From an uncultured bacterium (lineage in GTDB: Bacteria; Verrucomicrobiota; Kiritimatiellia; CAIKKV01; CAIYGI01), in the NCBI GenBank assembly GCA_903925685.1, contig CAIYGI010000336.1, forward strand, positions 1 to 53,427: a DNA stretch of 53,427 nt, in the 5' to 3' direction. The notes beneath the pieces were generated by a model. The model had not been told where the DNA came from. It worked only from the letters and a program-made list of their open reading frames with translations, and searched no databases. The position numbers and the translations under genes are program-made. This document shows positions 15,640-26,828 of the stretch, in pieces. Position 1 is the first letter of the stretch, and each line of letters begins with the position of its first letter.

Positions 15640-18600
15640 CGGACACACGGACGAATGAGAGTAAACGGGTTCCCTCCTTCCAGGAATCTCACATCAGCCA
15701 AATCCCCGCTGTGCGGTTGCTGCAGCAACTCGGGTATTCCTACCTGAGTCCGGAGGAGGTGTATGCCGAGCGGCGCGCCAAGTTGCGCTATGTCTTGTTG
15801 GAGTCCGTGCTCGCCAAGCAACTGAAACGGCTGAACACGATCGCGTTCAAGGGGCAAACCGTGCCGTTTTCGGACGAAAACATTGCCAAGGCCATTGAAG
15901 CGCTACGGGAGGTGCCGTTTGACGGGTTGGTGCGGACGAGCGAGAAGATCTACGACTTGTTGACTTTGGGTAAGAGCCTGGATCAGACCATTGACGGCGT
16001 GACCAAGGGTTTCACGTTACGCTACATAGACTGGGTCAATCCGCGCAATAATCTCTTCCATGTCGCCTCGGAATTCGAAGTGGAACGTACCGGCAGCCGG
16101 GAGACGCGGCGGCCGGACATCGTATGTTTCGTCAATGGCATCCCTTTTGTGGCGATCGAGTGCAAACGTCCCGAAGAAAAGCATTCGCTGGAGCAGGCGC
16201 TCAAACAGAGCATTCGCAATTGGCAGAATGACGAGATTCCGCATCTTTTCCTCTATACCCAACTCGTGCTGGCCTTGAACAAGAATGAAGGCAGTTATGC
16301 CACCACCGGCACGCCGATCAAGTTTTGGGCAAAGTGGCGCGAGATGCGCGATGTGGAAGCTGAGGTGCGCGCTGCGATCAATGGGCCGGTGCGGCGCGAG
16401 GAGCATGAAAAGCTCTTCAAAGGAGCCTTCGCCTACGCCAAGCAGGCTTTTGAGGAAATGGCGGTTCAGGATCGTGAGCCGACCGGACAGGACCGGTTGA
16501 TTTGGGCGTTGTGCCGTCCGGAACGATTGATCGAACTGGCCCGGCAGTTTGTGCTCTACGATGAGGGTGGCGCGGTGAAAAAGGTGGCGCGGTATCAGCA
16601 ATATTTCGCCATCCGCAAAACCTTGGAACGGGTGCATCAGCGTGACACGGAGGGGCGTCGCAAAGGCGGCGTGATCTGGCAAACTCAGGGTTCCGGCAAG
16701 TCGCTGGTCATGGTGCTATTGGGCAAGGCTTTGGCGTTGGACGACCAGATCAAGAATCCACGAATTGTAATCGTTACGGATCGAGTTGACCTTGACGAAC
16801 AGATTTGGAAAACCTTTCACCAATGCGGCAAAGAGCCGCGTATGGCCAAAACCGGGAAACATCTGCAAGAGTTGTTGCAGGATGATCGTGTGGCCGTGAT
16901 TACCACGGTGATCGACAAGTTCCGGGCGGCCGCCAATACCCCCGATAGCTTTAAGAATGAGGATGACGATATCTTCGTGCTGGTGGACGAAAGTCATCGC
17001 AGTCAATACGGAGAGGCCAATATCCGCATGCGTAAATCGTTGCCGAACGCCTGTTTTATCGGGTTCACCGGCACGCCGCTAATGAAGCAGGAAAAGAACA
17101 CAGCGCTGAAATTTGGAGGTTTCATCGAACCCGCCTATACCATTCGCGACGCCGTCGCCGATGCGGCAGTGGTTCCGCTGCTCTACGAAGGCCGCCACGT
17201 CATGCAGAACGTGAACCAGAAGGCCGTGGATCTGATGTTCGAAGCGATGTGCGAGGGCTTGACGCCCGAGCAGAAGACCGATCTAAAGCGAAAATTCGCG
17301 TCGCGCGACGAACTTAACCGCCTGGAAAGCCGCCTTTATCTGATCGCGTGGGATGTTTCACGGCACTTTTCGTCGCAGTGGGCGGGCACAGGTTTCAAGG
17401 GGCAGTTGACCGCTGCCGGCAAGAAGGAGGCGCTGATTCTCAAACGTTTCCTCGACCAGTTCGGGAAGGTGACCAGCGAGGTGGTTATTTCCGGTCCCCA
17501 CGAAATCGAAGGCGATGAAGGCGCCACGGCGATCAAAGAGGAGAGCGTCGAACGTTTCTGGAAAGCCATGATGGAGAAGTATGGCACGGAGAAGGAGTAC
17601 AACCGGCAGATCATCGGTGCGTTCAAAAACACCGATGCGCCTGAAATCATCATCGTGGTGGACAAACTGCTTACCGGTTTCGACGCGCCGCGTAACGTAG
17701 TGCTGTATATCGTGCGCAACCTGAAAGAGCACACGCTGCTGCAAGCCATCGCCCGTGTGAATCGCCTGCATACCGGCAAGGATTACGGTTATATCGTTGA
17801 CTACTATGGTGTGGTCACGCAGTTGCATGATGCGCTGGAACTTTACAGCGCACTGGAAGGCAAGTTTGACCAGGAGGATCTGGAGGGTACGTTGACCGAC
17901 CTGGCCGAAGCGCTCAAGGAACTGCCGAAGTTGCATGACGCGATCTGGGATCTGTTCCGGGAAGTTACCAACAAAAAGGACGAGGAATCCTTTGAGTTGG
18001 CGCTGGAAAAATCGGAACGGCGGGATGATTTTTACACCAAACTGTCGAAGTTTTGCCGTGCTTTGAAAATTGGGTTGTCCAGCATCGATTGGGTGAACGC
18101 CACCCCGTCAGACACGGCGGATCGATATAAACGGGACGCGGTATTTTTCCAAAAGTTGCGTGCCTCATTGAAGATCCGATATGCGGAAGAGATCGATTAC
18201 CGTGATTACGAGGCGCAAATCCAGAAAATGCTTGCGACCTATGTGCAGGCCGACGAGGTCATCCAGGTGGTGGAACCGGTGAATATCTTTGAACGCCAAG
18301 CCTTCGAAAAGGAAGTCGAGAAGGCGCGATCCCCCAGGGCCAAAGCCGACATAATCGCCAATCGGACGAAGAAAACGATCACCGAAAAGATGGCTGAGGA
18401 TCCGTTTTTCTACCGAAAATTCTCGCTGCTGTTGGAGCAAACGATTGCCGATTACAGGCAGCAGCGCATATCGGAAGCCGAATATCTGGCCCAGGCGAAG
18501 GAGATCATGGAAAACGTGCGCGATCGGCGCAAGTCGAACCTGCCGGTCTCGCTCGATGGAAATGATTTTGCGCAGGCCCTTTACGGGGCGGTTTCAGAAC

Positions 18601-18911
18601 AACTGTCTCCTGCCACAGGATGGGTTGTGCGGGAAAGTCCAGTTCCATTTGGAACCGAGGTATTATCTGAGGATTCCGTGATTGAGCAGATTCGCGCGGA
18701 AATGAGTCTGCAATTGGAGAAAATCATTCGGGATGAAGTTGTCGTTCGCTGGCGGGACAATCCGGATGCCCAGAACCGCATGCGAAATAAGATGGACGAC
18801 TTTTTGTTCCAACTTCAGAACACACGGGGGATCACTTTATCCTTGGAACAGATGGACTCGCTGATCGAATCCTGCCTTCAAATTGCGCGAAACCGCCCAA
18901 ATGACGTGTAA
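15636..18911 (+). CDS. hsdR: Type I restriction endonuclease HsdR
   Basis: A 1091-residue ATP-dependent DNA translocase and nuclease. The PD-(D/E)xK nuclease motif is visible as RPDIVCFVNG...VAIECKRP (~153-177). The helicase region has Walker A QGSGKSLVMV (~352), DESHRS (motif II, ~451), FTGTPL (motif III) and an RxxRL-type motif VI in IARVNRLHTGKDYG. The C-terminal ~350 residues are the helical domain that docks on the methylase. Length is normal, and no frameshift or lost catalytic residue is seen. It should be active, so the whole RM system looks functional. Confidence 0.95.
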   Translation: MTDTRTNESKRVPSFQESHISQIPAVRLLQQLGYSYLSPEEVYAERRAKLRYVLLESVLAKQLKRLNTIAFKGQTVPFSDENIAKAIEALREVPFDGLVRTSEKIYDLLTLGKSLDQTIDGVTKGFTLRYIDWVNPRNNLFHVASEFEVERTGSRETRRPDIVCFVNGIPFVAIECKRPEEKHSLEQALKQSIRNWQNDEIPHLFLYTQLVLALNKNEGSYATTGTPIKFWAKWREMRDVEAEVRAAINGPVRREEHEKLFKGAFAYAKQAFEEMAVQDREPTGQDRLIWALCRPERLIELARQFVLYDEGGAVKKVARYQQYFAIRKTLERVHQRDTEGRRKGGVIWQTQGSGKSLVMVLLGKALALDDQIKNPRIVIVTDRVDLDEQIWKTFHQCGKEPRMAKTGKHLQELLQDDRVAVITTVIDKFRAAANTPDSFKNEDDDIFVLVDESHRSQYGEANIRMRKSLPNACFIGFTGTPLMKQEKNTALKFGGFIEPAYTIRDAVADAAVVPLLYEGRHVMQNVNQKAVDLMFEAMCEGLTPEQKTDLKRKFASRDELNRLESRLYLIAWDVSRHFSSQWAGTGFKGQLTAAGKKEALILKRFLDQFGKVTSEVVISGPHEIEGDEGATAIKEESVERFWKAMMEKYGTEKEYNRQIIGAFKNTDAPEIIIVVDKLLTGFDAPRNVVLYIVRNLKEHTLLQAIARVNRLHTGKDYGYIVDYYGVVTQLHDALELYSALEGKFDQEDLEGTLTDLAEALKELPKLHDAIWDLFREVTNKKDEESFELALEKSERRDDFYTKLSKFCRALKIGLSSIDWVNATPSDTADRYKRDAVFFQKLRASLKIRYAEEIDYRDYEAQIQKMLATYVQADEVIQVVEPVNIFERQAFEKEVEKARSPRAKADIIANRTKKTITEKMAEDPFFYRKFSLLLEQTIADYRQQRISEAEYLAQAKEIMENVRDRRKSNLPVSLDGNDFAQALYGAVSEQLSPATGWVVRESPVPFGTEVLSEDSVIEQIRAEMSLQLEKIIRDEVVVRWRDNPDAQNRMRNKMDDFLFQLQNTRGITLSLEQMDSLIESCLQIARNRPNDV

Positions 18912-19604
18912 ATGGAAATTATTACTACAACCATTGGCCGTTGTTTTCTGGAGCGAAGCGGTCGCCGAACGCTTGCGATCAGCGTGCTACCGAATGGCAT
19001 GGTGGAGGTTGTCGCACCTTTGAACGCCGGCATTCCTGAAATATGGGAAAAGATTGCGAAACGTTCGGGTTGGATATTTCGACAGCGCCGTCATTTTCTC
19101 GCCCTTCAAGCCGAACGTCCGGAACGACGGTACTGCACCGGAGCAACCCATCGTTATCTGGGGCGGCAATACCGGTTAAAAGTGTCCGTAACAGACAAAC
19201 CGGTCGTTAAAATGCGTGGTGCCTACCTTCACATCGGTTCGCGATCCGCTTCCAGCATGGCGGTGGCTTCTTTGCTCTCAGGTTGGATAAGGGAAAGGGC
19301 CAAGGAACAATTCGAACGACGTTTGGGGAAATGGCGAACCTGGTGTGCGAAACGTGGGTTACCAGAACCCAAACTGCGTCTACTCGACATGCCCAAGAGA
19401 TGGGGCAGTACCCACACTAATGGACGCATGTTTCTGAACCCGGAATTGGTGCGCGCACCATCCCCCTGCATCGATTATGTGATGATGCACGAGGTTTGCC
19501 ATATCAAACATCCCCGACACGACAGCGGTTTTTATGCCGAACTTCAGAAGCTTTGCCCTACGTGGAAAGCGATCAAACGGCGCCTGGAGATGTCAGAGTT
19601 ATGA
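18912..19604 (+). CDS. YgjP-type M48-like metallopeptidase
   Basis: A 230-residue protein of the YgjP/DUF45 group. The zinc motif is HEVCHIKHPRHDSGFY (~191-206): HExxH followed by a third histidine (H202) in the usual HxxxFY position. A preceding block, KRWGSTHTNGRMFLNP, is also typical. The ATG directly follows the hsdR stop with no gap. These proteins are frequent last genes of type I RM operons. Their substrate is not established; protein turnover linked to the nuclease is a guess. Confidence 0.85.
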   Translation: MEIITTTIGRCFLERSGRRTLAISVLPNGMVEVVAPLNAGIPEIWEKIAKRSGWIFRQRRHFLALQAERPERRYCTGATHRYLGRQYRLKVSVTDKPVVKMRGAYLHIGSRSASSMAVASLLSGWIRERAKEQFERRLGKWRTWCAKRGLPEPKLRLLDMPKRWGSTHTNGRMFLNPELVRAPSPCIDYVMMHEVCHIKHPRHDSGFYAELQKLCPTWKAIKRRLEMSEL

Positions 19605-19807
19605 TTCAGTGTATCCCTGACGCCGTGCTCCGTAAAGGCCATGGGGGCGTATTGCGTGCCACCGCGCGTCTCTGTTTTTGAGGTCACAAATTGTGACCTC
19701 AAAGTTGCAGCATCTGTGGCCTCTGCATTGGAGGTGCCAAATTGGCACCTCCAATCCTTGCTCAAACGTGGCGATAGGTTCGGTCGTGTATAAGGCCGTT
19801 TTTGCAT
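19590..19807 (-). pseudogene. Remnant of an ORF6N-domain protein
   Basis: Read on the minus strand, this stretch contains WRCQFGTSN, then LRSQFVTSK, then RGGTQYAPMAFTEHGV, the order seen in ORF6N phage-type DNA-binding proteins. Both ends are missing and the frame soon closes, so it is a fragment. Two near-perfect palindromes lie inside it (19680-19700 and 19730-19752), each encoding a Q-F-x-T-S type segment. Nothing else is recognisable between the peptidase gene and the oxidoreductase gene. Confidence 0.6.
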
Positions 19808-19820
19808 TAAACAATCCTCC

Positions 19821-20717
19821 TCAAGCCACGGGCGGCACGGATACTTTGCGTCCCGTGGCGACGGACTCGCGCAGGGCTTCGAGCACGGCGATCGGCGCCA
19901 GCATGCGGGCGTCGTCGAACGGTTCTATTCCGCTGCGGAACATGGTCGTGAACAGTTCCGTGGTGGCCGCGTAAGCGCTGGCATCCATCTTGATTGTCTC
20001 GTGGAATGCGCCATCCATGCCCAGCACCGTGATCGAGAACGGCTTGACCCCCGGCATGCCGATCGTGACGTTCAATCCGTCAGGATAACTAACCACGCTT
20101 GCCAGTGTGCTGCCGTTGACCGTTGCCATGACCGACTCGGCCTGCATGCCGAAGAGGGAAATCATGAGATCGACCTGGTGGATGCCATAGAAGAAAATTC
20201 CGCCGTACTTGCTGTGGGGATCGCCGGGACCGTTCAGGTGTACGGTTCGCAGCGCGCCGATCGTTCCCAGTTGGCTGCGGATCCCGCCGATGCAGGACTG
20301 ATAGGGAATGCTGCTGAGGGTCGTGACCGGCACGCCGCGTTCCCGGCGGAAACGCAGGAATTCGCGCGCCTCGGCCAGCGAAGTGCTGATCGGCTTGTCC
20401 ACAAACACGGGGATACCGGCCTCGACAAAGGGCCGGGCGGCCGCCACATGATACTGCCCGTCGCGGTGGTCAACCATCAAACCGTCGATTTGTCCGAGCA
20501 TCTCCGCGGGGTCGGAGACGATGTTTGGAATCTGCCCCGCCTTGGCTGTATTGGCCGCGAACTCGGCCGTCTCGCCCCAGATGTGCGTCACGGCGAAGCC
20601 CGCCGGCGTCTTGGCGATGTTGATTTCCTTGGCGATGGCCGCCGCGTGCGAGTTCTCGGCGCCGATGATGCCGATCCTGAACGGTGTCCGGGTTGTCATG
20701 ACTGGCCTGGCGTTCAT
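19821..20717 (-). CDS. Gfo/Idh/MocA family oxidoreductase
   Basis: A 298-residue NAD(P)-dependent dehydrogenase of sugar or polyol substrates. The nucleotide-binding loop is FRIGIIGAENSHA (residues 13-25) and the family signature is VFVDKPISTS (~104-113); a GIHQVDLMISLF segment follows. The ATG at 20717 has GAGGAG seven bases upstream, which decides the start over the internal ATG six codons on. It lies just beyond the terminator hairpin of hppA, so it may be transcribed independently or by read-through. The substrate is unknown. C-terminal half is shorter than in many relatives. Confidence 0.85.
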   Translation of the reverse strand: MNARPVMTTRTPFRIGIIGAENSHAAAIAKEINIAKTPAGFAVTHIWGETAEFAANTAKAGQIPNIVSDPAEMLGQIDGLMVDHRDGQYHVAAARPFVEAGIPVFVDKPISTSLAEAREFLRFRRERGVPVTTLSSIPYQSCIGGIRSQLGTIGALRTVHLNGPGDPHSKYGGIFFYGIHQVDLMISLFGMQAESVMATVNGSTLASVVSYPDGLNVTIGMPGVKPFSITVLGMDGAFHETIKMDASAYAATTELFTTMFRSGIEPFDDARMLAPIAVLEALRESVATGRKVSVPPVA

Positions 20718-20737
20718 GCTATCTCCTCACGGCAAAA

Positions 20738-20766
20738 GAGCCTGTTCGAATAAATCGAACAGGCTC
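20738..20766 (-). terminator. Intrinsic terminator after hppA
   Basis: A perfect 12-bp stem (GAGCCTGTTCGA, 20738-20749, with its complement 20755-20766) around a five-base loop. On the minus strand it is followed by TTTT. It lies 28 bases past the hppA stop. Confidence 0.8.
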
Positions 20767-20793
20767 TGACTATACCCGTTAAGGCAGGGCGGT

Positions 20794-23247
<2,454 letters not shown>

Positions 23248-23465
23248 GAAACATCCCCTTTTTTCCGATGTGTCCGGGAAAATCCCGGTGTTTGAAGGCG
23301 CGCCGCCCACGGAGGCGCGCATATAAAAACGCGCAGCGAATCAAAGCATATCCGGTCATGGCCGGTCAAGGCGGAAATGCCGCAAGTTTCCGGTTGCCGT
23401 GGCGCGGGGTGGGGGAGCATCATAGCGCCACCGCTCCACCGAACTGGACGGTGGGGTGGAAAATC

Positions 23466-24098
23466 ATGGGCGATACGGAGATTCAACGCATCGGCGTCTT
23501 GGGCGGCACCTTCAACCCGGTGCATGGCGGACATTTGATCCTGGCCCAGGATGCCTGCGAATTGTTCGACCTGCAACAGGTGCTGTTCGTTCCCAGCGCC
23601 CAGCCGCCCCACAAACCATGCGGCGGGCTGCTGGGCGCGGAACACCGTCTGGCGCTGCTCGAACTGGCCGTGCAGGACGATCCGCGCTTTGAAGTGTGCG
23701 ACATCGAAATCGCGCGCGGCGGCGTGTCCTACACCGTGGACACCGCGGCGGCCCTGCGGGAGCGCTACCCCGGCGCGGAGTTGTGCTTCATCGTCGGCTC
23801 GGACTCGCTGCCAGAACTGCATCTCTGGCGCAGCGTCCAGCGCTTGCTGACGCTGGTGCGCATCGTCTCGCTCGCCCGCCCCGGTTTCGAGGAGGCATGG
23901 GCGCGCGCGCTGGATCTAAAACTGCCCGACCCCTGGCCGACGCGGCTGCTTGGCGATCTGCGCACCGGGCATCTGGCCGACATAGCATCCTCCGACATCC
24001 GGCACCGTCTCGCCGAGGGGCTGGGTATCCGCTACCTGGTTCCCGATGCCGTGGCCATGTACATTGCGGAACATCACCTGTATACTGGTCCAACTTAA
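23466..24098 (+). CDS. nadD: Nicotinate-nucleotide adenylyltransferase
   Basis: A 210-residue enzyme that makes deamido-NAD from nicotinate mononucleotide and ATP. Signature text is GVLGGTFNPVHGGHL (residues 9-23), the HIGH-type nucleotidyltransferase motif, then PPHK (~48), IVGSDSLPELHLW (~114-126) and the ISSSxIR-like IASSDIRHRL near the C-terminus. The ATG at 23466 is chosen because family similarity begins there; upstream codons lack it. The stop codon shares one base with the start of rsfS, a common pairing. Confidence 0.92.
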   Translation: MGDTEIQRIGVLGGTFNPVHGGHLILAQDACELFDLQQVLFVPSAQPPHKPCGGLLGAEHRLALLELAVQDDPRFEVCDIEIARGGVSYTVDTAAALRERYPGAELCFIVGSDSLPELHLWRSVQRLLTLVRIVSLARPGFEEAWARALDLKLPDPWPTRLLGDLRTGHLADIASSDIRHRLAEGLGIRYLVPDAVAMYIAEHHLYTGPT

Positions 24099-24487
24099 TG
24101 AAACCACTTACATCAGAATCGTCCGTTCCCGCGCCGGCAACCACCACCCTGACCGAGGCCCGCGATGTCGCCGTGCGCGCCCGCGGCCTGCTCCTCGAAA
24201 AGAAGGGGCGCGAGGTGATTGTGCTGGACGTGCGCGGCGCATCGTCGATCACCGACTACGTGGTGATCGCCTCCGGCGCCACGGCGCCGCAGATCAAGGC
24301 CATGACCAACGAACTCAAACGCGGACTCAAGGAAGTCGGCGTGCCGCTCTACCGCCAGTCCGGCCAGTCGGATGACGGGTGGGTGGTGATGGATTACGTG
24401 GATGTAGTGGTCCACCTGTTCATCGACGAGGTGCGCGCATACTACGCCATCGAGGATCTTTGGACCGCTTTGCCGAGGCTGGAATAG
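24098..24487 (+). CDS. rsfS: Ribosomal silencing factor RsfS
   Basis: A 129-residue protein of the RsfS/YbeB family that binds L14 and blocks joining of ribosomal subunits in starved cells. Diagnostic segments are VLDVRGASSITDYVVIASG (~43-61), the SDDGWVVMDYVDVVVHLF core (~92-109) and YAIEDLW near the end. It starts within the nadD stop (TAATG), so translation is coupled. The N-terminal ~15 residues are serine/proline-rich and not conserved. Confidence 0.92.
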   Translation: MKPLTSESSVPAPATTTLTEARDVAVRARGLLLEKKGREVIVLDVRGASSITDYVVIASGATAPQIKAMTNELKRGLKEVGVPLYRQSGQSDDGWVVMDYVDVVVHLFIDEVRAYYAIEDLWTALPRLE

Positions 24488-24492
24488 CGAGA

Positions 24493-24552
24493 ACAGAAGT
24501 CAGAAGTCAGAATTCAGTAGTCAGAGGCTACTGGCTTTTATTCTGACTTCTG
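24493..24552. repeat. Inverted repeat, CAGAAGTCAGAAT family, copy 1
   Basis: CAGAAGTCAGAAGTCAGAAT on the left and ATTCTGACTTCTG on the right, with GTAGTC/GGCTACT inside. It lies between the convergent rsfS and anti-sigma genes and could serve as a two-way terminator. Relatives lie at 26552-26580 and 26698-26755. Confidence 0.75.
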
Positions 24553-24562
24553 CTGCTTTTTG

Positions 24563-25087
24563 CTACGCCTTCTCATCCGCCAGGCTCAGCAGGTCGGCGC
24601 TCGACAAATCCTCGTCAAGCCCTTCCAACTGCAGTAGATCGTGAGCCAGCCCGTGGTGGTGATCGCCGGGCACAACCGGACTGCCTGTGCCTTCCTCGTC
24701 GATCAATACGGCCAGTACGCCGGCCACTTCGGCGGTCCGGTTGGCCTGGCGCTGCCAATGTCCATAGACGCCCGCTCCGCCCGCCGCGCCCAGCAGCATT
24801 ACAATCGCCGCGGCGCGGGCCAGCAGGCGCACGGCGCGCTGGTGACGCATCCGCCGGGCCTGACGGTATTGCTCCGCGTCGGCCAGCACGCGCGCGCCCA
24901 GAAATGCCGGAAATGTGACAGCTGCCTGTTGCGTGCGCGCCACGGTGTCGAAGCGGCGCAGCGCGTCCCGGAATGACCGGCACCCGGCGCAGGCGGCCAG
25001 ATGCGCCGCCAAAGCCGCCGCCTCGCGCGGGGAAAGTTCACCCGCTTCGTTCAGCAGTATCCGTTTTTCCTCTTGTTCGCAGTTCAT
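24563..25087 (-). CDS. Anti-sigma factor with zinc-finger domain
   Basis: A 174-residue protein with the anti-sigma zinc-binding pattern near its N-terminus (HLAACAGC at residues ~29-36, with a cysteine at residue 3), a charged linker, and one membrane segment (AIVMLLGAAGGAGVYG, ~93-108) followed by an acidic tail. It should hold the co-encoded ECF sigma factor at the membrane until a signal arrives. Its ATG overlaps the sigma gene stop (ATGA). The tail ends in a repeat-adjacent region but looks complete. Confidence 0.8.
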   Translation of the reverse strand: MNCEQEEKRILLNEAGELSPREAAALAAHLAACAGCRSFRDALRRFDTVARTQQAAVTFPAFLGARVLADAEQYRQARRMRHQRAVRLLARAAAIVMLLGAAGGAGVYGHWQRQANRTAEVAGVLAVLIDEEGTGSPVVPGDHHHGLAHDLLQLEGLDEDLSSADLLSLADEKA

Positions 25088-25683
25088 TTTCCACGCCTCT
25101 CCGTCGCAAATTCAGCTCCCAAACTTTTGCGTAACCTGCCCACCGCGTAGTGCATCCGCGCCAGCGCCGTATTGAGCGGCACCCGCTGCACGCGGGCGAT
25201 TTCCTTAAAATCCAGCCCTTCCGCCCGCAACAAAAAGACCTCTTTTTGCTCCGGCGAAAGCGCGTCCACCGCCGCCGCCAACTGCGCACACCACTCTCGC
25301 CGCTCCGCCGCCGCATCGGGCTCCAGCCCGTGTCCCGGCAGCAGATCCAGCCGCGTGGTCCCGCCGTCGCCCACACCCTCGTCCAGACTCACCGTCGGTT
25401 TGCGCCCGCGCGAGCGGTCAATCAGATGGTTGCGGCAGATCCGAAATATCCAGCCACGAAAACTGTCGCCGCGAAACCCGCCCGACTTCCGCACCACCCG
25501 CCGCCAGACCTCCTGTACCACGTCATTCGCATCCGCGGATTGTCCGGTCATCGTCAGCGCCAGCCGGTACAACGCCGGACTGTGCCGCTCAACCAGTACG
25601 GCCAGCGCCTCGGAATCGCCCGCCTGATAACGGGTCAGCAGCTCTCCGTCCCGGATCTCGTCCGTTGATGCTTCGATTGACAC
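25084..25683 (-). CDS. ECF RNA polymerase sigma factor
   Basis: A 199-residue sigma-70 family factor. Region 2 runs through ANDVVQEVWRRVV and FRGWIFRICRNHLIDRSRGR (~50-97), and region 4 through LSPEQKEVFLLRAEGLDFKEIA (~142-163) with the recognition helix after it. It directs transcription of stress or envelope genes and is likely restrained by the membrane anti-sigma factor overlapping its 3' end. It is 39 bases downstream of a membrane protein with an HExxH motif, which may be part of the same control circuit. Confidence 0.9.
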   Translation of the reverse strand: MSIEASTDEIRDGELLTRYQAGDSEALAVLVERHSPALYRLALTMTGQSADANDVVQEVWRRVVRKSGGFRGDSFRGWIFRICRNHLIDRSRGRKPTVSLDEGVGDGGTTRLDLLPGHGLEPDAAAERREWCAQLAAAVDALSPEQKEVFLLRAEGLDFKEIARVQRVPLNTALARMHYAVGRLRKSLGAEFATERRGK

Positions 25684-25722
25684 GCATTACCCCTATAAAC
25701 GTAACGCAACGCCGAAATATTG

Positions 25723-26436
25723 TCAGTTAATCCATGAGTAAAGCAAGCCCGCACTCCAATCGCCCACGGGCTGCAGGAGTTTGGCCCACAACCAGCCCAG
25801 TATCAAAAACAGGTGCTGCCAGAGGGCATCGCCGGTCTGTCCCAGCGTCGGAGGAAAGACCGCCACCACCCACAGGAGCAGGCCGATTCCGTTCGCCAGT
25901 ATGATCAGCGGATAGGCCAGCCAGCTGCCGACCTGCCGCACATCGGGCTGTCCGCCGGCCAGGGCCGAGATGGTGAAGGTGACGTGGAAACTCCAGCTGG
26001 CGCCGAGGACAGCCAGCCAGATATAACGATATGGCGTCTGGTCGGAAAACAGGCCCGTCAATCCCCAGGCGGCGAGTACACCCCACGTATAAAAAGGAAA
26101 GAAATATGGGGCCAGGGTGACCAGGACGTTGCCGTTGCTGACCTCCACGCTGCCGCCCTGGGAGTTCAAACGCAGGCGTTTGACGCGTCCGCCCATCGCC
26201 AGCGCCCACAAGGCATGGGTCAATTCGTGCGCCAGGATGTAGCTTCGCATGGGCCGCGGAAAGACCAGGAATAGAAGCATCCATGCCAGAAAGCCGCCCG
26301 CCAGCGCGGCATTTTCCCAGGTGGCTAGCCCGCCCCCCTGCGCCTGCGCCCAGCCCAGCGCGGTCAGCAGCGTCCAAAGGACCGCCACGCAACAAGGCCA
26401 CAACAAGATGCCCAGTAAGGCTCGCAGGAATCGCAT
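25723..26436 (-). CDS. Membrane protein with HExxH motif (M50-like)
   Basis: About 237 residues with five to six membrane segments. Between the second and third is ILAHELTHALWALAMGG, an HExxH zinc motif set near the membrane as in site-2-type proteases. I do not see the second NxxPxxxLDG motif, so an active intramembrane protease is not certain. ATG 26436 is chosen because it opens directly on a membrane segment. It precedes an ECF sigma/anti-sigma pair on the same strand, the setting expected for a protease that releases a sigma factor. Family moderate, role inferred. Confidence 0.55.
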   Translation of the reverse strand: MRFLRALLGILLWPCCVAVLWTLLTALGWAQAQGGGLATWENAALAGGFLAWMLLFLVFPRPMRSYILAHELTHALWALAMGGRVKRLRLNSQGGSVEVSNGNVLVTLAPYFFPFYTWGVLAAWGLTGLFSDQTPYRYIWLAVLGASWSFHVTFTISALAGGQPDVRQVGSWLAYPLIILANGIGLLLWVVAVFPPTLGQTGDALWQHLFLILGWLWAKLLQPVGDWSAGLLYSWIN

Positions 26437-26505
26437 TTCGGGGTTAGGGGTGTTCAGTGTTCGGTTTTCAAGACGGAAGACCTTTGATGGACGACATTTT
26501 ATCAC

Positions 26506-26828
26506 AAGTAATTAGACCCCATAAGAAGAAAAGGTTGATGCTGCGAAGGTATCCAGAAGTCAGAATTCAGAATCCAGAATAAGAAAAGGCCTGGCCAAGT
26601 CGCATTCTTGCATGGCGGCGTTTGACCTCCATGCTCCCGAAATGTCCCGACGCACATATTGGTCATGCGCTTTACGAAGTCCGAAGCTTTTGTGTTTCAT
26701 TCTGAATTCTGGATTCTGGATTCTGAATTCTGGATTCTGACTCCTGACTTTTGAAAAATCGGCTGACGATGTAAAATAGCAGCGGACCGCAGGGGTGGTT
26801 TGCGATGCCTGGGCGGAGAGGAAGATTT
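26506..26828. repeat. Gene-free stretch with CAGAAGTCAGAAT repeats
   Basis: CCAGAAGTCAGAATTCAGAA at 26553-26572 and a tandem block of TTCTGAATTCTGGA at 26698-26755 are inverted relatives of the copy at 24493. The ~115 bases between them have no ORF. A short hairpin-free lead follows to the pcm ribosome-binding site (GAGAGGAAG, ~26818). Confidence 0.65.
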
